From: Palsa-295 sp963781105
Lineage (GTDB): Bacteria; Acidobacteriota; Terriglobia; Acidiferrales; UBA7541
Assembly (NCBI GenBank): GCA_963781105.1
Contig: CAWAED010000003.1
Span: 434,001-498,000 of the forward strand
Direction: 5' to 3'
DNA length: 64,000 nucleotides
Shown here: piece after piece, positions 8,627-16,827 of the stretch
How positions within the stretch are numbered: position 1 is the first letter of the stretch
Layout of the letters: every line of letters begins with the position of its first letter
Program-made: the position numbers and the translations under genes
Notes under the pieces: generated by a model
Databases searched by the model: none
The model's input: the letters and a program-made list of their open reading frames with translations, nothing else
What the model was told of the DNA's origin: nothing

Positions 8627-8671
8627 TGTACGTTATCGTACAATTATATATACTTGTACGATTCTGTACAA
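8626..8671 (-). promoter_or_regulatory. satD-like promoter with two palindromic operators
   Basis: Perfect palindromic arms TTGTAC-N6-GTACAA at 8654-8671 and, extended by one G/C pair (TTGTACGTTATCGTACAA), at 8626-8643. They start 28 bp apart. On the minus strand TTGTAC of the outer operator is a -35-like hexamer, 17 bp before a perfect TATAAT (-10). The inner operator covers the expected start point and the first base of the ATG. A bound protein would block the promoter from both sides. The mRNA leader would be ~10 nt or less. Confidence 0.72.
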
Positions 8672-8813
8672 CTAAAAAGTTCCTTCATTTTTCTGGCCTT
8701 CACCCTCCCTCTGCTCCCTGAAAAACTCGCATCGTCGTTCAGCTGCAGCCGTCCTTGCGTTAGAATTACACCCAGGCTCGCCTCCGCTCCTTCACGATGG
8801 CAGCCCGCATCCC

Positions 8814-9563
8814 ATGCACCTGCAAAAGAGCGAAAACGCGGACCCGGCGCTGCCCCGCATTCTCGTGGTCGATGATGACGTTGAGCTTTGCGAGCTTCTC
8901 CGCGAGTACCTCGAGCCCGAAGGCTTCCGCATCGACGTCGCGCACGACGGCGCAGAAGGCCTCGAGCGCGCCATTTCCGGCGACTTCACCCTGGTGGTCC
9001 TCGATGTAATGCTTCCCCAACTGGAAGGCTTTGAAGCGCTCCGCCAGATCCGTCAAAAATCGCGCCTCCCCGTGATCATGCTCACTGCCCGCGGCGACGA
9101 TGTCGATCGCATCCACGGCCTCGAAATCGGCGCCGACGACTACTTGATGAAGCCCTTTAATCCGCGCGAACTCGCCGCCCGCATTCAGGCGGTTCTCCGG
9201 CGTAGCGCTCTTCCCGCGCCCGATTCTTCTCCCCCCGTTCCGGAAACGATCGTTCTCGGCGATATCGAGCTGGACGAAGGGGCTCGCACCGTGCACCGCA
9301 AAAACCGCGAGATCGAACTCACCTCGGTCGAATTTGATCTGCTCGCCTTTTTCCTCAAAACTCCCGGGCACGTCATCTCTCGCGACGATATGGTCAAGGC
9401 CGTCCTCCGCCGCGAACTCGTATCCTTTGACCGCAGCATTGACGTCCATGTCAGCAATCTGCGCAGAAAACTCGGCCCCGCCCCGGACGGCGGTGATCGC
9501 ATTCGCGCCATCCGCGGTGTGGGTTACGTCTACGTGCTCCCCGGCAAGACCAGGAGCCGCTGA
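8814..9563 (+). CDS. OmpR/CpxR-type response regulator
   Basis: 249 residues: a receiver domain (~15-130) with acidic pocket VVDDD, phospho-acceptor Asp64 in VVLDVMLP, Thr in MLTARGDD and Lys in LMKPFNP, then an OmpR-type winged helix (~150-245) with ELTSVEFDLLAFFLKTPG and the C-terminal hairpin IRAIRGVGYVYVLP. It is phosphorylated by a histidine kinase and binds DNA as a dimer. The kinase gene starts 6 bp after its stop, so the pair forms an operon. The arrangement and sequence style resemble CpxR-CpxA, a system for envelope stress in Proteobacteria; the signal here is unknown. Confidence 0.96.
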   Translation: MHLQKSENADPALPRILVVDDDVELCELLREYLEPEGFRIDVAHDGAEGLERAISGDFTLVVLDVMLPQLEGFEALRQIRQKSRLPVIMLTARGDDVDRIHGLEIGADDYLMKPFNPRELAARIQAVLRRSALPAPDSSPPVPETIVLGDIELDEGARTVHRKNREIELTSVEFDLLAFFLKTPGHVISRDDMVKAVLRRELVSFDRSIDVHVSNLRRKLGPAPDGGDRIRAIRGVGYVYVLPGKTRSR

Positions 9564-9569
9564 ATCGCC

Positions 9570-10988
9570 ATGCAAAGCCTATACTTCAAAATTTTCTTGT
9601 GGTTCTGGCTGGCCATGGTTCTCGTCAGCGGCACTCTCATTTTTTCCGTGGTCACCACGCAGACCGAATTCACCGCGAACCGCACCGAACAACTCGACAA
9701 AATTCTTACGTCCCTAGTTGCCGCCCGCGCCGCCGACATGCTCGAAGACCACGGCATGGGCGCTCTGGCGGATTACCTCGAATCGCTCGACTCCACCTTG
9801 CACTGGCAAGCTTTCCTCTTCGACGACGAAGGCAACGAAATTCTTTCGCAGCCCACGCCCGCCGAAGCCAACATCATTGCCCAGGCCGCGCTGCAGACCA
9901 ACGACACCAGGTTCCTGGTCTCCCACGGTAGAAAATTCGTAGCCAAGCGCACCACCGGCTCCGATGGCACCCGCTACGTCTTTGTCACGAGCGAGGAAAT
10001 TCCCTCGGTCACCAGCCTCCTTCGCGCCCCGCTCGCCATTCAAATCATCCGGGCTCTAGTCGTCGCCTTCATGGCCGGTCTGGTCTGCTTTTGGCTCGCC
10101 CGTTACATCACCGCGCCCATCCGCCAGTTGAGCGCCGCCACCCATCGCCTCGCTGCCGGCAATCTGGGCGCCCGCGTGGACGGCTCCGCCACTCAGCGAA
10201 AAGACGAAGTCGCCGAGCTCGGCCGCGATTTCAACCACATGGCGGAACAAATCGAATCCCTCATGTCCTCTCAGCGTCGCCTGATCCGCGATATCTCCCA
10301 TGAATTGCGCTCCCCGCTTGCGCGCCTGGGAGTCGCTCTAGGTCTTGCCCGCCGCCACGCCAATCCCGAATCCGCCGCAGCTCTCAATCGCATCGAACTC
10401 GAAGCCGAACGCTTGAACGGCCTCATTGGCAGCCTGCTCCGTCTCGCCCGCTTGGAAACTGGCGAAGCTCTGATGGAGCAGAGCCCCGTAGATCTCGACG
10501 CACTCTTGCGCCACATCGTCGCCGATGCGGATTTCGAAGCGCGCGGCCGTAACCGGTTCGTCCGCATCATCGCCTCGGAACTCTGTACCATCATGGGCAA
10601 TCGCGAAGTTCTTGGCAGCGCCATCGAAAATGTCGTCCGCAACGCAGTCGGCTACACCAAAGAAGGCACCGACGTAGAAGTCAGCCTTTTCACATCAGAA
10701 AACGGCGCAGGGCGGCGGGCCACCGTTCGTGTGCGCGATCACGGTCGAGGAGTACCGGTCGAGCGCCTCGCCGATATTTTCATTCCCTTCTATCGCGTCG
10801 CCGACGCGCGCGAACGTTCCTCCGGCGGCACCGGTCTCGGTCTCTCCATCGCTGAACGCGCCGTTCATCTCCATGGTGGAATTGCGAAAGCGGAAAACTC
10901 TCCCGAGGGCGGCCTGATTGTCGACCTTCAGTTCCCCGTCCCCATCACCGCGTCGCCCGACGCCACCCCCACAGTGGTACAAGTCTAG
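9570..10988 (+). CDS. CpxA-like sensor histidine kinase
   Basis: 472 residues. An N-terminal membrane helix (FKIFLWFWLAMVLVSGTLIF) is followed by a periplasmic loop of ~130 residues and a second helix (IIRALVVAFMAGLVCFWLA). Then come HAMP (ITAPIRQLSAATHRLAAG), the dimerisation/phospho-acceptor domain with His244 in RDISHELRSPLARL, and a catalytic ATPase domain with NVVRNAVGY (N box), RDHGRGVP (G1) and SSGGTGLGLSI (G2). It should phosphorylate the regulator encoded 6 bp upstream. The short sensor loop has no recognised ligand domain. Confidence 0.95.
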   Translation: MQSLYFKIFLWFWLAMVLVSGTLIFSVVTTQTEFTANRTEQLDKILTSLVAARAADMLEDHGMGALADYLESLDSTLHWQAFLFDDEGNEILSQPTPAEANIIAQAALQTNDTRFLVSHGRKFVAKRTTGSDGTRYVFVTSEEIPSVTSLLRAPLAIQIIRALVVAFMAGLVCFWLARYITAPIRQLSAATHRLAAGNLGARVDGSATQRKDEVAELGRDFNHMAEQIESLMSSQRRLIRDISHELRSPLARLGVALGLARRHANPESAAALNRIELEAERLNGLIGSLLRLARLETGEALMEQSPVDLDALLRHIVADADFEARGRNRFVRIIASELCTIMGNREVLGSAIENVVRNAVGYTKEGTDVEVSLFTSENGAGRRATVRVRDHGRGVPVERLADIFIPFYRVADARERSSGGTGLGLSIAERAVHLHGGIAKAENSPEGGLIVDLQFPVPITASPDATPTVVQV

Positions 10989-11238
10989 AGTCGAGCAATC
11001 GGCAAATCGTCGGACGCTCCCGGGCCGGCTAACGGTTTGGTCACAACCGCCTCCACTCGCAAGAAAGTCTCTCTTCTCGTCGTCTAACTACAGTGTTTGC
11101 AGGACGTTACACTTTGTATCTTCAGTACTAGTCCTGACCCTAACCCCCGTACCGTCAGAATGTTACCTTTACCCTAGTGTGCCGCAACCCGCCCATCCGC
11201 TAAATTGGTCCTTCGGACAGCTTCGGAAAAGGGGACTC

Positions 11239-12864
11239 GTGAGTAAGGCGTCCAGACTATTTCGCTTCAGGGCAAATCGCGAGACAACGCTCGCCACTCT
11301 CTTGCCTGCGATGCCTGTGGTCTCTTCGTCAGCGGAACCCATCTTCGACGATCGTCCGGAAGCTTCCTGCCAAACCCTCGAACCCGAAACTCTCGAGCCA
11401 TGCGCCAAAGCCGAATTTTCCGACAACCCGCCGAACCCACTCCCGGAAATTTGGCTCCCTGCCGATCCTGCACCTTCGCTGCATGCGCTGCCTCAACCGA
11501 CTCTCGACGATGTCGACATGTCCGACCCGCTAGCCATTCTCCAGCAAGCGATGGATCCGACGTTCCGCCCACACCATCGTTCCAACGGCAAGAGCAAGAC
11601 CCTCAGTTGGATCTCGCGCTCGTTCGACTCCGTCGCAACCTCCACAGAACTCGACGACGCCACCATCATCGGCGCGAAAGTCCACTGTGAAGTGACCGTC
11701 CCCGGAGCTTTTCTCACCGAAACGATGGACCTGGAAGCAATCGCCGCGTCTGCCCGCCAAGTGGGCGGATCCAACGGATCGGCCGTTGCCTGCGCAGACG
11801 ACGAACAATCTTCGAGCTCCTCCGAAACCGTAATCCAAGAACTCGTCGCGGAAGTAAGCGCCGTCGCCGAAGAATTCGTGGCTGAACAAGTACACCACGT
11901 ACAACCGGCTCACAACAGCACACTGTCCGTCGCTCCGTGCGCGAACGCCGCGCCCGCCACCGTCAGCGAGCCCCCCAGAGACCGCCGCCGCAAACGCCGC
12001 GCCATGATCTCCGCGCCGATTCGCGTGCGCCTCGCACACCCCGAAGGCAACAGCTCCGATGAAATCGCCACTACCGTGGACGTCTCCCGCACCGGAATCC
12101 TCTTCCGTTCCCAGCGCAGCAACTACACGCGCGGAATGGAAGTCGCCGTCGTATTTCCCTACAGTCAGTCGCCAGCCGCAACTCACATCGAGCAAACCGG
12201 CCGCGTGGTTCGCATCAACGATCTCGGCGATGGCAGCTTTGATGTAGCTATCGCGCTACACACAAATGCGGCTGAATATTCGTCCGTAGCCGCGCCGCTC
12301 GCTGCCGCCGCTCCCGCGACGAAAAAGCCCATGGTCCTCGCCGTGGACGCCGACGAATCGCTGCGCGACTCGCTCAAATCGTACCTGCAGAATGAAGGTT
12401 ACGACGTGATCGCCGTTAGCAACGCCGCCGACGCCCGCGAAGTTCTCAACATCTTCACTCCCGCACTCATCATTGCTGAGGTGGAAGGCGAAGACACCCC
12501 AGGCTACGATTTGTGCAACTACGTCAAATCGAGCATCCAGTGGCGGCGCGTCCCCGTAGTCCTCACCACCAGTTCCGCGTATCCCAGCGATTATTCCAAC
12601 GCGCATTCTCTCGGCGCAATCGTCTGCATGGCTAAGCCCTATAAACAAGAGCGCCTCGGTCACATCGTGCGTCTCCTCGCTCCGCTGCCGGAGCATCTGC
12701 AGAACAACATTGCTCCGCACACCGCCGATCCCACTCGCGTCCCGGGCCGCGACGGCAACTGGGCCTCGCGCAATCTCCGCCTCGTGCCCGGCAATGGTAA
12801 CGGGAAAAAATCCAGCAACGGCAATGGCAGCAAAATCCGTTTTCGCTTTCCCTCCTTCCGCTAG
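11239..12864 (+). CDS. PilZ domain plus degenerate receiver protein
   Basis: GTG at 11239 is preferred over longer in-frame starts that overlap the kinase gene, because GGAAAAGGGG precedes it; 541 residues. Residues 1-240 are low-complexity, Ala/Ser/Glu/Pro-rich. A PilZ-like domain follows (~245-350) with RRKRRAMISAPIRVRL and a VDVSRTGILFRS core, resembling the RxxxR and [DN]xSxxG c-di-GMP signature. A receiver-like domain (~363-485) has DADES and the Lys of MAKPYK, but carries Glu414 (LIIAEVEGED) where the phospho-acceptor Asp belongs. The tail is Asn/Gly/Lys-rich. It may bind c-di-GMP but probably is not switched by phosphorylation. Confidence 0.88.
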   Translation: MSKASRLFRFRANRETTLATLLPAMPVVSSSAEPIFDDRPEASCQTLEPETLEPCAKAEFSDNPPNPLPEIWLPADPAPSLHALPQPTLDDVDMSDPLAILQQAMDPTFRPHHRSNGKSKTLSWISRSFDSVATSTELDDATIIGAKVHCEVTVPGAFLTETMDLEAIAASARQVGGSNGSAVACADDEQSSSSSETVIQELVAEVSAVAEEFVAEQVHHVQPAHNSTLSVAPCANAAPATVSEPPRDRRRKRRAMISAPIRVRLAHPEGNSSDEIATTVDVSRTGILFRSQRSNYTRGMEVAVVFPYSQSPAATHIEQTGRVVRINDLGDGSFDVAIALHTNAAEYSSVAAPLAAAAPATKKPMVLAVDADESLRDSLKSYLQNEGYDVIAVSNAADAREVLNIFTPALIIAEVEGEDTPGYDLCNYVKSSIQWRRVPVVLTTSSAYPSDYSNAHSLGAIVCMAKPYKQERLGHIVRLLAPLPEHLQNNIAPHTADPTRVPGRDGNWASRNLRLVPGNGNGKKSSNGNGSKIRFRFPSFR

Positions 12865-12995
12865 TTTTCTTTCAGCTCCCCAAACAAAAATTCCCCGCGC
12901 GAACCAACGGGTTAATTCCCCCAGCGTTTAACTCCGGAACCACATATGTCGGGGTGTGTCCATTTTCTCCCGCAACAGTACGTTTAGGGGGCCAC

Positions 12996-14450
12996 ATGAA
13001 ACCGTTAAAGATCGGTACGCCTGTATGTGCAGTGTTGCTTGCTTCCACGATCGTCTCCACCTTCATCGTTCGCGCGCAGTCACAACGAGATCGAGACGGC
13101 GCCGCCACTTCCAACAATGGACCAAGCGATCCCGGGGTTCGCAGCGACGCCGTCGTCGTCGGTACGCCTCTAGCTTCGCTCAGTTCCGACCAGCTTCTGT
13201 ATTTCCAGGACGGGATGTCGCGTTTCACGCAGATAGATTCCGTCAGTGGAAACATTTCCGGCGAGCCCGGCACGGGTCTTGGCCCCGGCTTCAATTCCAA
13301 TAGCTGCTCCAGTTGCCACGCGCAACCCGCCGTCGGCGGTACCAGCCCCAGCACCACGGCCTACCCATTTGTAGGACCCAATTCGCAAATCGCCGTCGCG
13401 TCCGATGCCGGAGCCAATAACTCCATTCCCTATTTCATCTCCGCCGATGGCCCCGTACGAGAAGCCCGCTTTCCGTTGGCCGTCACCCCGAGCGGCAGCG
13501 TCACTCAAACTCCCGACGGCGGTGTGCACGACGTCTTCACCATCGCCGGTCGCTCTGATGCGCCCAACTGCTCCATGGCACAGCCCAATTTTGAGCAGAT
13601 GCAGCGCGAGGGCAATATCATCTTCCGCATACCCACTCCTGTCTTTGGCGAGGGCCTCATCGAAAATATCGCCGATGCCACTATCCTCGCCAACATGGCC
13701 GCCAACTCTCAACTCAAGAGCCAGCTAGGCATCAGCGGCCATCCCAATTACAGCGGCAACGATGGCTCCATCACGCGCTTCGGCTGGAAAGCGCAAAACA
13801 AATCCCTCGAAGTGTTCGCCGGCGAAGCCTACAACGTAGAAATTGGCGTCACCAACGAGCTCTTCCAAAACGAGCGCGGCAACCCTCCGGCCGCCTGCCT
13901 CTACAATCCAACTCCAGAAGATGAAACCAACTACACCTACTCTGGCGCTCAGATTCCCAGCGACACAGTTGCCTTCGCCGACTTCATGCGCTTCCTCGCG
14001 CCTCCCGTTCCTTCCGTGAACGGAATTCCCGGCAACCCCACTCCGCAGTCCATTCAAGCCGGCCAAGCCGTCTTCAAGCAAGTTCACTGCAACATGTGTC
14101 ACACACCGACGCTACAAACCTCGAAGTCCAACATGACTCCGGCGCTCAGCAATCAACCCGCGGCGCTCTTCTCCGACCTGCTCGTCCATCACATGGGCAA
14201 CGGCCTGGCCGATAACGTCGCACAAGGCGCCGCCGGTCCGGACGAATTCCGCACCGCTCCACTCTGGGGAGTAGGCCAGCGTGTCTTTTTCTTCCACGAC
14301 GGCCGCGCCACCCCAGCCAATGGCGGCCTGCTCAACGCCATCGAAGCCCACGCCAGCCGCGGCTCCGAAGCAAACCAGGTAATCTCACTCTTCAACCAAT
14401 TACCGCCGCAGGAAAAACAAGCGCTCCTGAATTTCCTGCGCTCACTCTAA
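12996..14450 (+). CDS. Diheme oxidoreductase family protein (DUF1111)
   Basis: 484 residues from ATG 12996, chosen because the signal peptide (MKPLKIGTPVCAVLLASTIV) starts there; an in-frame ATG 42 nt upstream adds a non-signal stretch. Two c-type haem sites are visible: Cys104-x-x-Cys107-His108 (CSSCH) and Cys365-x-x-Cys368-His369 (CNMCH). Length and the second CxxCH followed by a conserved FFHDGRA segment fit the DUF1111 'di-haem oxidoreductase, putative peroxidase' family. It acts outside the cytoplasm and should transfer electrons; substrate unknown. It stands alone, with no cytochrome partner next to it. Confidence 0.9.
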   Translation: MKPLKIGTPVCAVLLASTIVSTFIVRAQSQRDRDGAATSNNGPSDPGVRSDAVVVGTPLASLSSDQLLYFQDGMSRFTQIDSVSGNISGEPGTGLGPGFNSNSCSSCHAQPAVGGTSPSTTAYPFVGPNSQIAVASDAGANNSIPYFISADGPVREARFPLAVTPSGSVTQTPDGGVHDVFTIAGRSDAPNCSMAQPNFEQMQREGNIIFRIPTPVFGEGLIENIADATILANMAANSQLKSQLGISGHPNYSGNDGSITRFGWKAQNKSLEVFAGEAYNVEIGVTNELFQNERGNPPAACLYNPTPEDETNYTYSGAQIPSDTVAFADFMRFLAPPVPSVNGIPGNPTPQSIQAGQAVFKQVHCNMCHTPTLQTSKSNMTPALSNQPAALFSDLLVHHMGNGLADNVAQGAAGPDEFRTAPLWGVGQRVFFFHDGRATPANGGLLNAIEAHASRGSEANQVISLFNQLPPQEKQALLNFLRSL

Positions 14451-14906
14451 ACGCATAAAAAACACTCCACTGCCCGCAAGCACAGGGGCGGAACTCAGTT
14501 CCGCCCAGCGACGGCTGGGGCACGGCATCTCGTGCCCCTAGCCGCAAACGAAAAAGCCAAATAGCAGTTGGTTTTGTAGCGGCGGACTTCAGTCCGCCAG
14601 CCTTTGCAGTCGAATATGTAGCAGCCGCTAGCCGAGCAAGCAGCCTTCCGCACCCCCAAGGAAATCGATCCGCTTCATCACGATTGAAAGCGCGCCGAGC
14701 ACAAATCTAGAAGTGCGGCAGCTTGCTGCCGCCTTTTGCGAGGCGAAGCTCGCCTCGCCGCTCACAACCCTCCCACCCCGACAAACGCCGCCACCCAATG
14801 CCGCATCAAGCGCTCGTCATCCTGAGCGAAGCGAAGGATCTCTCTTCGCTTTTCGCCACCTTCGCGCTAGAACTCCCCCGCCTTCCGTTCGCGCTATACT
14901 CCCCGC
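14451..14906 (+). repeat. Intergenic cluster of hairpin repeats
   Basis: No gene. In order: a perfect 10-bp-arm hairpin (14486-14506) that may end the DUF1111 transcript; a GGGGCACG/CGTGCCCC hairpin (14517-14538); a GGCGGACT/AGTCCGCC hairpin (14581-14598); a composite ~150-bp repeat (14615-14761) whose second half is the double-hairpin element (14711-14761) and which recurs at 16663-16811; and a CCTGAGCGAAGCGAAGG dispersed repeat at 14818-14843. Confidence 0.8.
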
Positions 14907-15680
14907 ATGCCGAAAGGCCGCCACTCCCTTCAGCGCCGAATCGCACACACCTCAGCCTTAATCGCGGCCACCGCATTCGCTTCCGTAGCCGGCACAAAAC
15001 CCGCACCTCTCCCACTAGAAAGCTTCTACATAGTCACCCAAGCCACTTTCCACAAAGCCCACAAATGGGTAGACCACATCCTGGAAGTCCGTCCGCAAGG
15101 CGATGCCGTCCTGGTCCGCGAAATTCGCATCGCTCCACTCGACGCCGCCTGCCCCCATCACGTCACCGTCCGCGCCGTCGAACGCGTCCTCCCCGACACC
15201 ACCATAAAAAAACTCACCGTCAAATCCCCGCTCTGCTCGTTCGAAGAAGACGTAGTCGAAGGAATGATCAACACCGCGAAACGCCCCAGCGGCGCTATCA
15301 CCGACTCCGACGATTCCGCCAGTCAAACCATCGTCGCCCGCTGCGGCACCCAACAAAAAATGTTCGAGCTTCCCGACGAAGAATCTCTCCGCTTCGAAGC
15401 TCTCCAGCTAGCCGACGCGCACCTGGCTGCCTTTTGGGAACTCGCCGCCACTATGGAAGCCCACGCTTTCGGCACCGATTTCTCGTTAGCCATACTTACG
15501 CCGCAGCAAGATCAAGACGCGCAAAATCTCGCCGCCAAGCTAGTCCCCGAAATTAAATCCGGCCGCTACGATCCAGGCTTCGCCGACCAATCCTGCCCCT
15601 ACGCCGAATGCTCCGACCACAACGCCGCCTCCGCGCTCCAAGGCTACCAAGGCCCCATCTTCGCCTGCCCACCAAAATAA
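14907..15680 (+). CDS. Secreted hypothetical protein
   Basis: 257 residues starting MPKGRHSLQRRIAHTSALIAA, a signal peptide with several basic residues then an Ala-rich core ending near VAGTKPA. The mature part is alpha/beta-like with scattered Cys (AACPHH, SPLCSFEED, VARCGTQQ, CPYAECSD), perhaps disulphide-bonded. I recognise no domain. It ends 226 bp before the convergent gene at right; that gap holds a dispersed hairpin repeat (15730-15756). Confidence 0.72.
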   Translation: MPKGRHSLQRRIAHTSALIAATAFASVAGTKPAPLPLESFYIVTQATFHKAHKWVDHILEVRPQGDAVLVREIRIAPLDAACPHHVTVRAVERVLPDTTIKKLTVKSPLCSFEEDVVEGMINTAKRPSGAITDSDDSASQTIVARCGTQQKMFELPDEESLRFEALQLADAHLAAFWELAATMEAHAFGTDFSLAILTPQQDQDAQNLAAKLVPEIKSGRYDPGFADQSCPYAECSDHNAASALQGYQGPIFACPPK

Positions 15681-15729
15681 ATCGCAACCAACTGCGCGAA
15701 ACACCTCGTAAGCAAAGAACAACGACCTG

Positions 15730-15756
15730 TCATCCCGAGCGTAGCGAGGGATCTGC
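15730..15756 (+). repeat. Dispersed CCGAGCGtAGCGAGGGAT repeat
   Basis: Imperfect palindromic element of the CCTGAGCGAAGCGAAGGATC type, found also at 14818-14843 and, inverted, at 38085-38135. Such elements are scattered between genes in several soil bacteria; function unknown. Confidence 0.6.
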
Positions 15757-15906
15757 TTTTGTCTTTGGATTGTTTTAGTGAGTCTCGAGGAAAATCGTTG
15801 GTGTCCTGAAAGGGGGATGAAACGTAGCAAAAAAACTCTCGACCACTGCCCGGGGCTAGCCACTCTCCCCTGGCGGAGGAAGAGTGGCTGCACAAACGAA
15901 CCTAAC

Positions 15907-16515
15907 CTACCTCTTCGCGATCTGCTCTTTCAGCAGGTTAGCCACAACTTCCGCAGTCCCCTGCTCGCCGCGCCACGTATTCGACCGGCTTAGCGTATAA
16001 GTGAACACAATCGTTCCAGTTCTGCGCTCGACCAGCTGCAAAGTCGGCACTTCATTCGCGCGATGCGAACGCTTGTAATCCGCCTTCACCACGTCCGCGC
16101 TCTCGCCCGGCCACTTAATCTTCAGCACGTACGAAGCGCGCGATTCGTATATCTCCGCGGCCAGCGGAACGTGTTTCCGCTCGATAGCGACCGACAAAAG
16201 TCCATCAAATCCTTCCATCGGCTCGATGAACACCGTCGGCACGCCGCTAACCACACTGCGGCCTTCGGGCTGCATCGCCGCCGACCCATCCGGAGGCACA
16301 TGCCCGGCCGTAAGCGGCTGATCGGCAGCAGAAGAATCAGGCTGCGCCACAAAATGGCAGGCCTGCCCATTCACCACCGTCTCATTAGCGAAAATAAAGT
16401 TCCCGGACGCATCCATATCGCGGCATTTTATCGTCGCGTCAGCATTCTGCGACTGTCCCATCGCAGCTCCCGAGGTCATCAAGATTGCGGCAAACAACCC
16501 AGCGGCGGCTTTCAT
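15907..16515 (-). CDS. Secreted hypothetical protein
   Basis: ATG at 16515 is taken because GGAGGG lies 6 nt upstream and the protein then begins with a clean signal peptide (MKAAAGLFAAILMTSGAAMG); an upstream in-frame start at 16614 adds 33 charged residues. The ~200 residues have an N-terminal region with two Cys (TIKCRDMD, GQACHFV), then a beta-rich C-terminal part (VFIEPMEGFDGLLSVAIERK). I recognise no family. It may act in the periplasm. It converges with the previous gene. Confidence 0.72.
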   Translation of the reverse strand: MKAAAGLFAAILMTSGAAMGQSQNADATIKCRDMDASGNFIFANETVVNGQACHFVAQPDSSAADQPLTAGHVPPDGSAAMQPEGRSVVSGVPTVFIEPMEGFDGLLSVAIERKHVPLAAEIYESRASYVLKIKWPGESADVVKADYKRSHRANEVPTLQLVERRTGTIVFTYTLSRSNTWRGEQGTAEVVANLLKEQIAKR

Positions 16516-16662
16516 GGCATTCCCTCCACCACCAATGTGCCGAAACGAATCGCCCAAGGAAATGGCTCGTTCGTACCAATTTTCGAACACTTTTTTCGCG
16601 CGATTTCGCAGCAAATACGATCAAACGAAGAATGCCGAACGCCAGCACCGTAGATTTTAATG

Positions 16663-16811
16663 ATGTAGCGGCCGCTCGCGCAGCGAGCGGGCAGCCTTTC
16701 GCACCAGCAAGAAAATCGATCCGCTTCACCAAGGTTGAAGGCGCACGACCGACGAATCTGGGAGTGCGGAAGCTTGCTTCCGCCTGTTACAAGGCCAGGC
16801 TTGCCTCGCCG
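16663..16811 (+). repeat. Composite ~150-bp hairpin repeat, copy 2
   Basis: Repeats the 14615-14761 unit: a GTAGCGGCCGCTCGC hairpin, a shared AAATCGATCCGCTTCA core, then the double hairpin (16761-16811). It fills most of the 312-bp space between the two minus-strand genes. Confidence 0.75.
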
Positions 16812-16827
16812 CTTTTCCCCAATCGCC

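Noticed and set aside
10918..11238. N-terminal extension of the PilZ-receiver gene overlapping the histidine kinase
   Set aside because: No ribosome site and low-complexity sequence; GTG at 11239 has GGAAAAGGGG before it.
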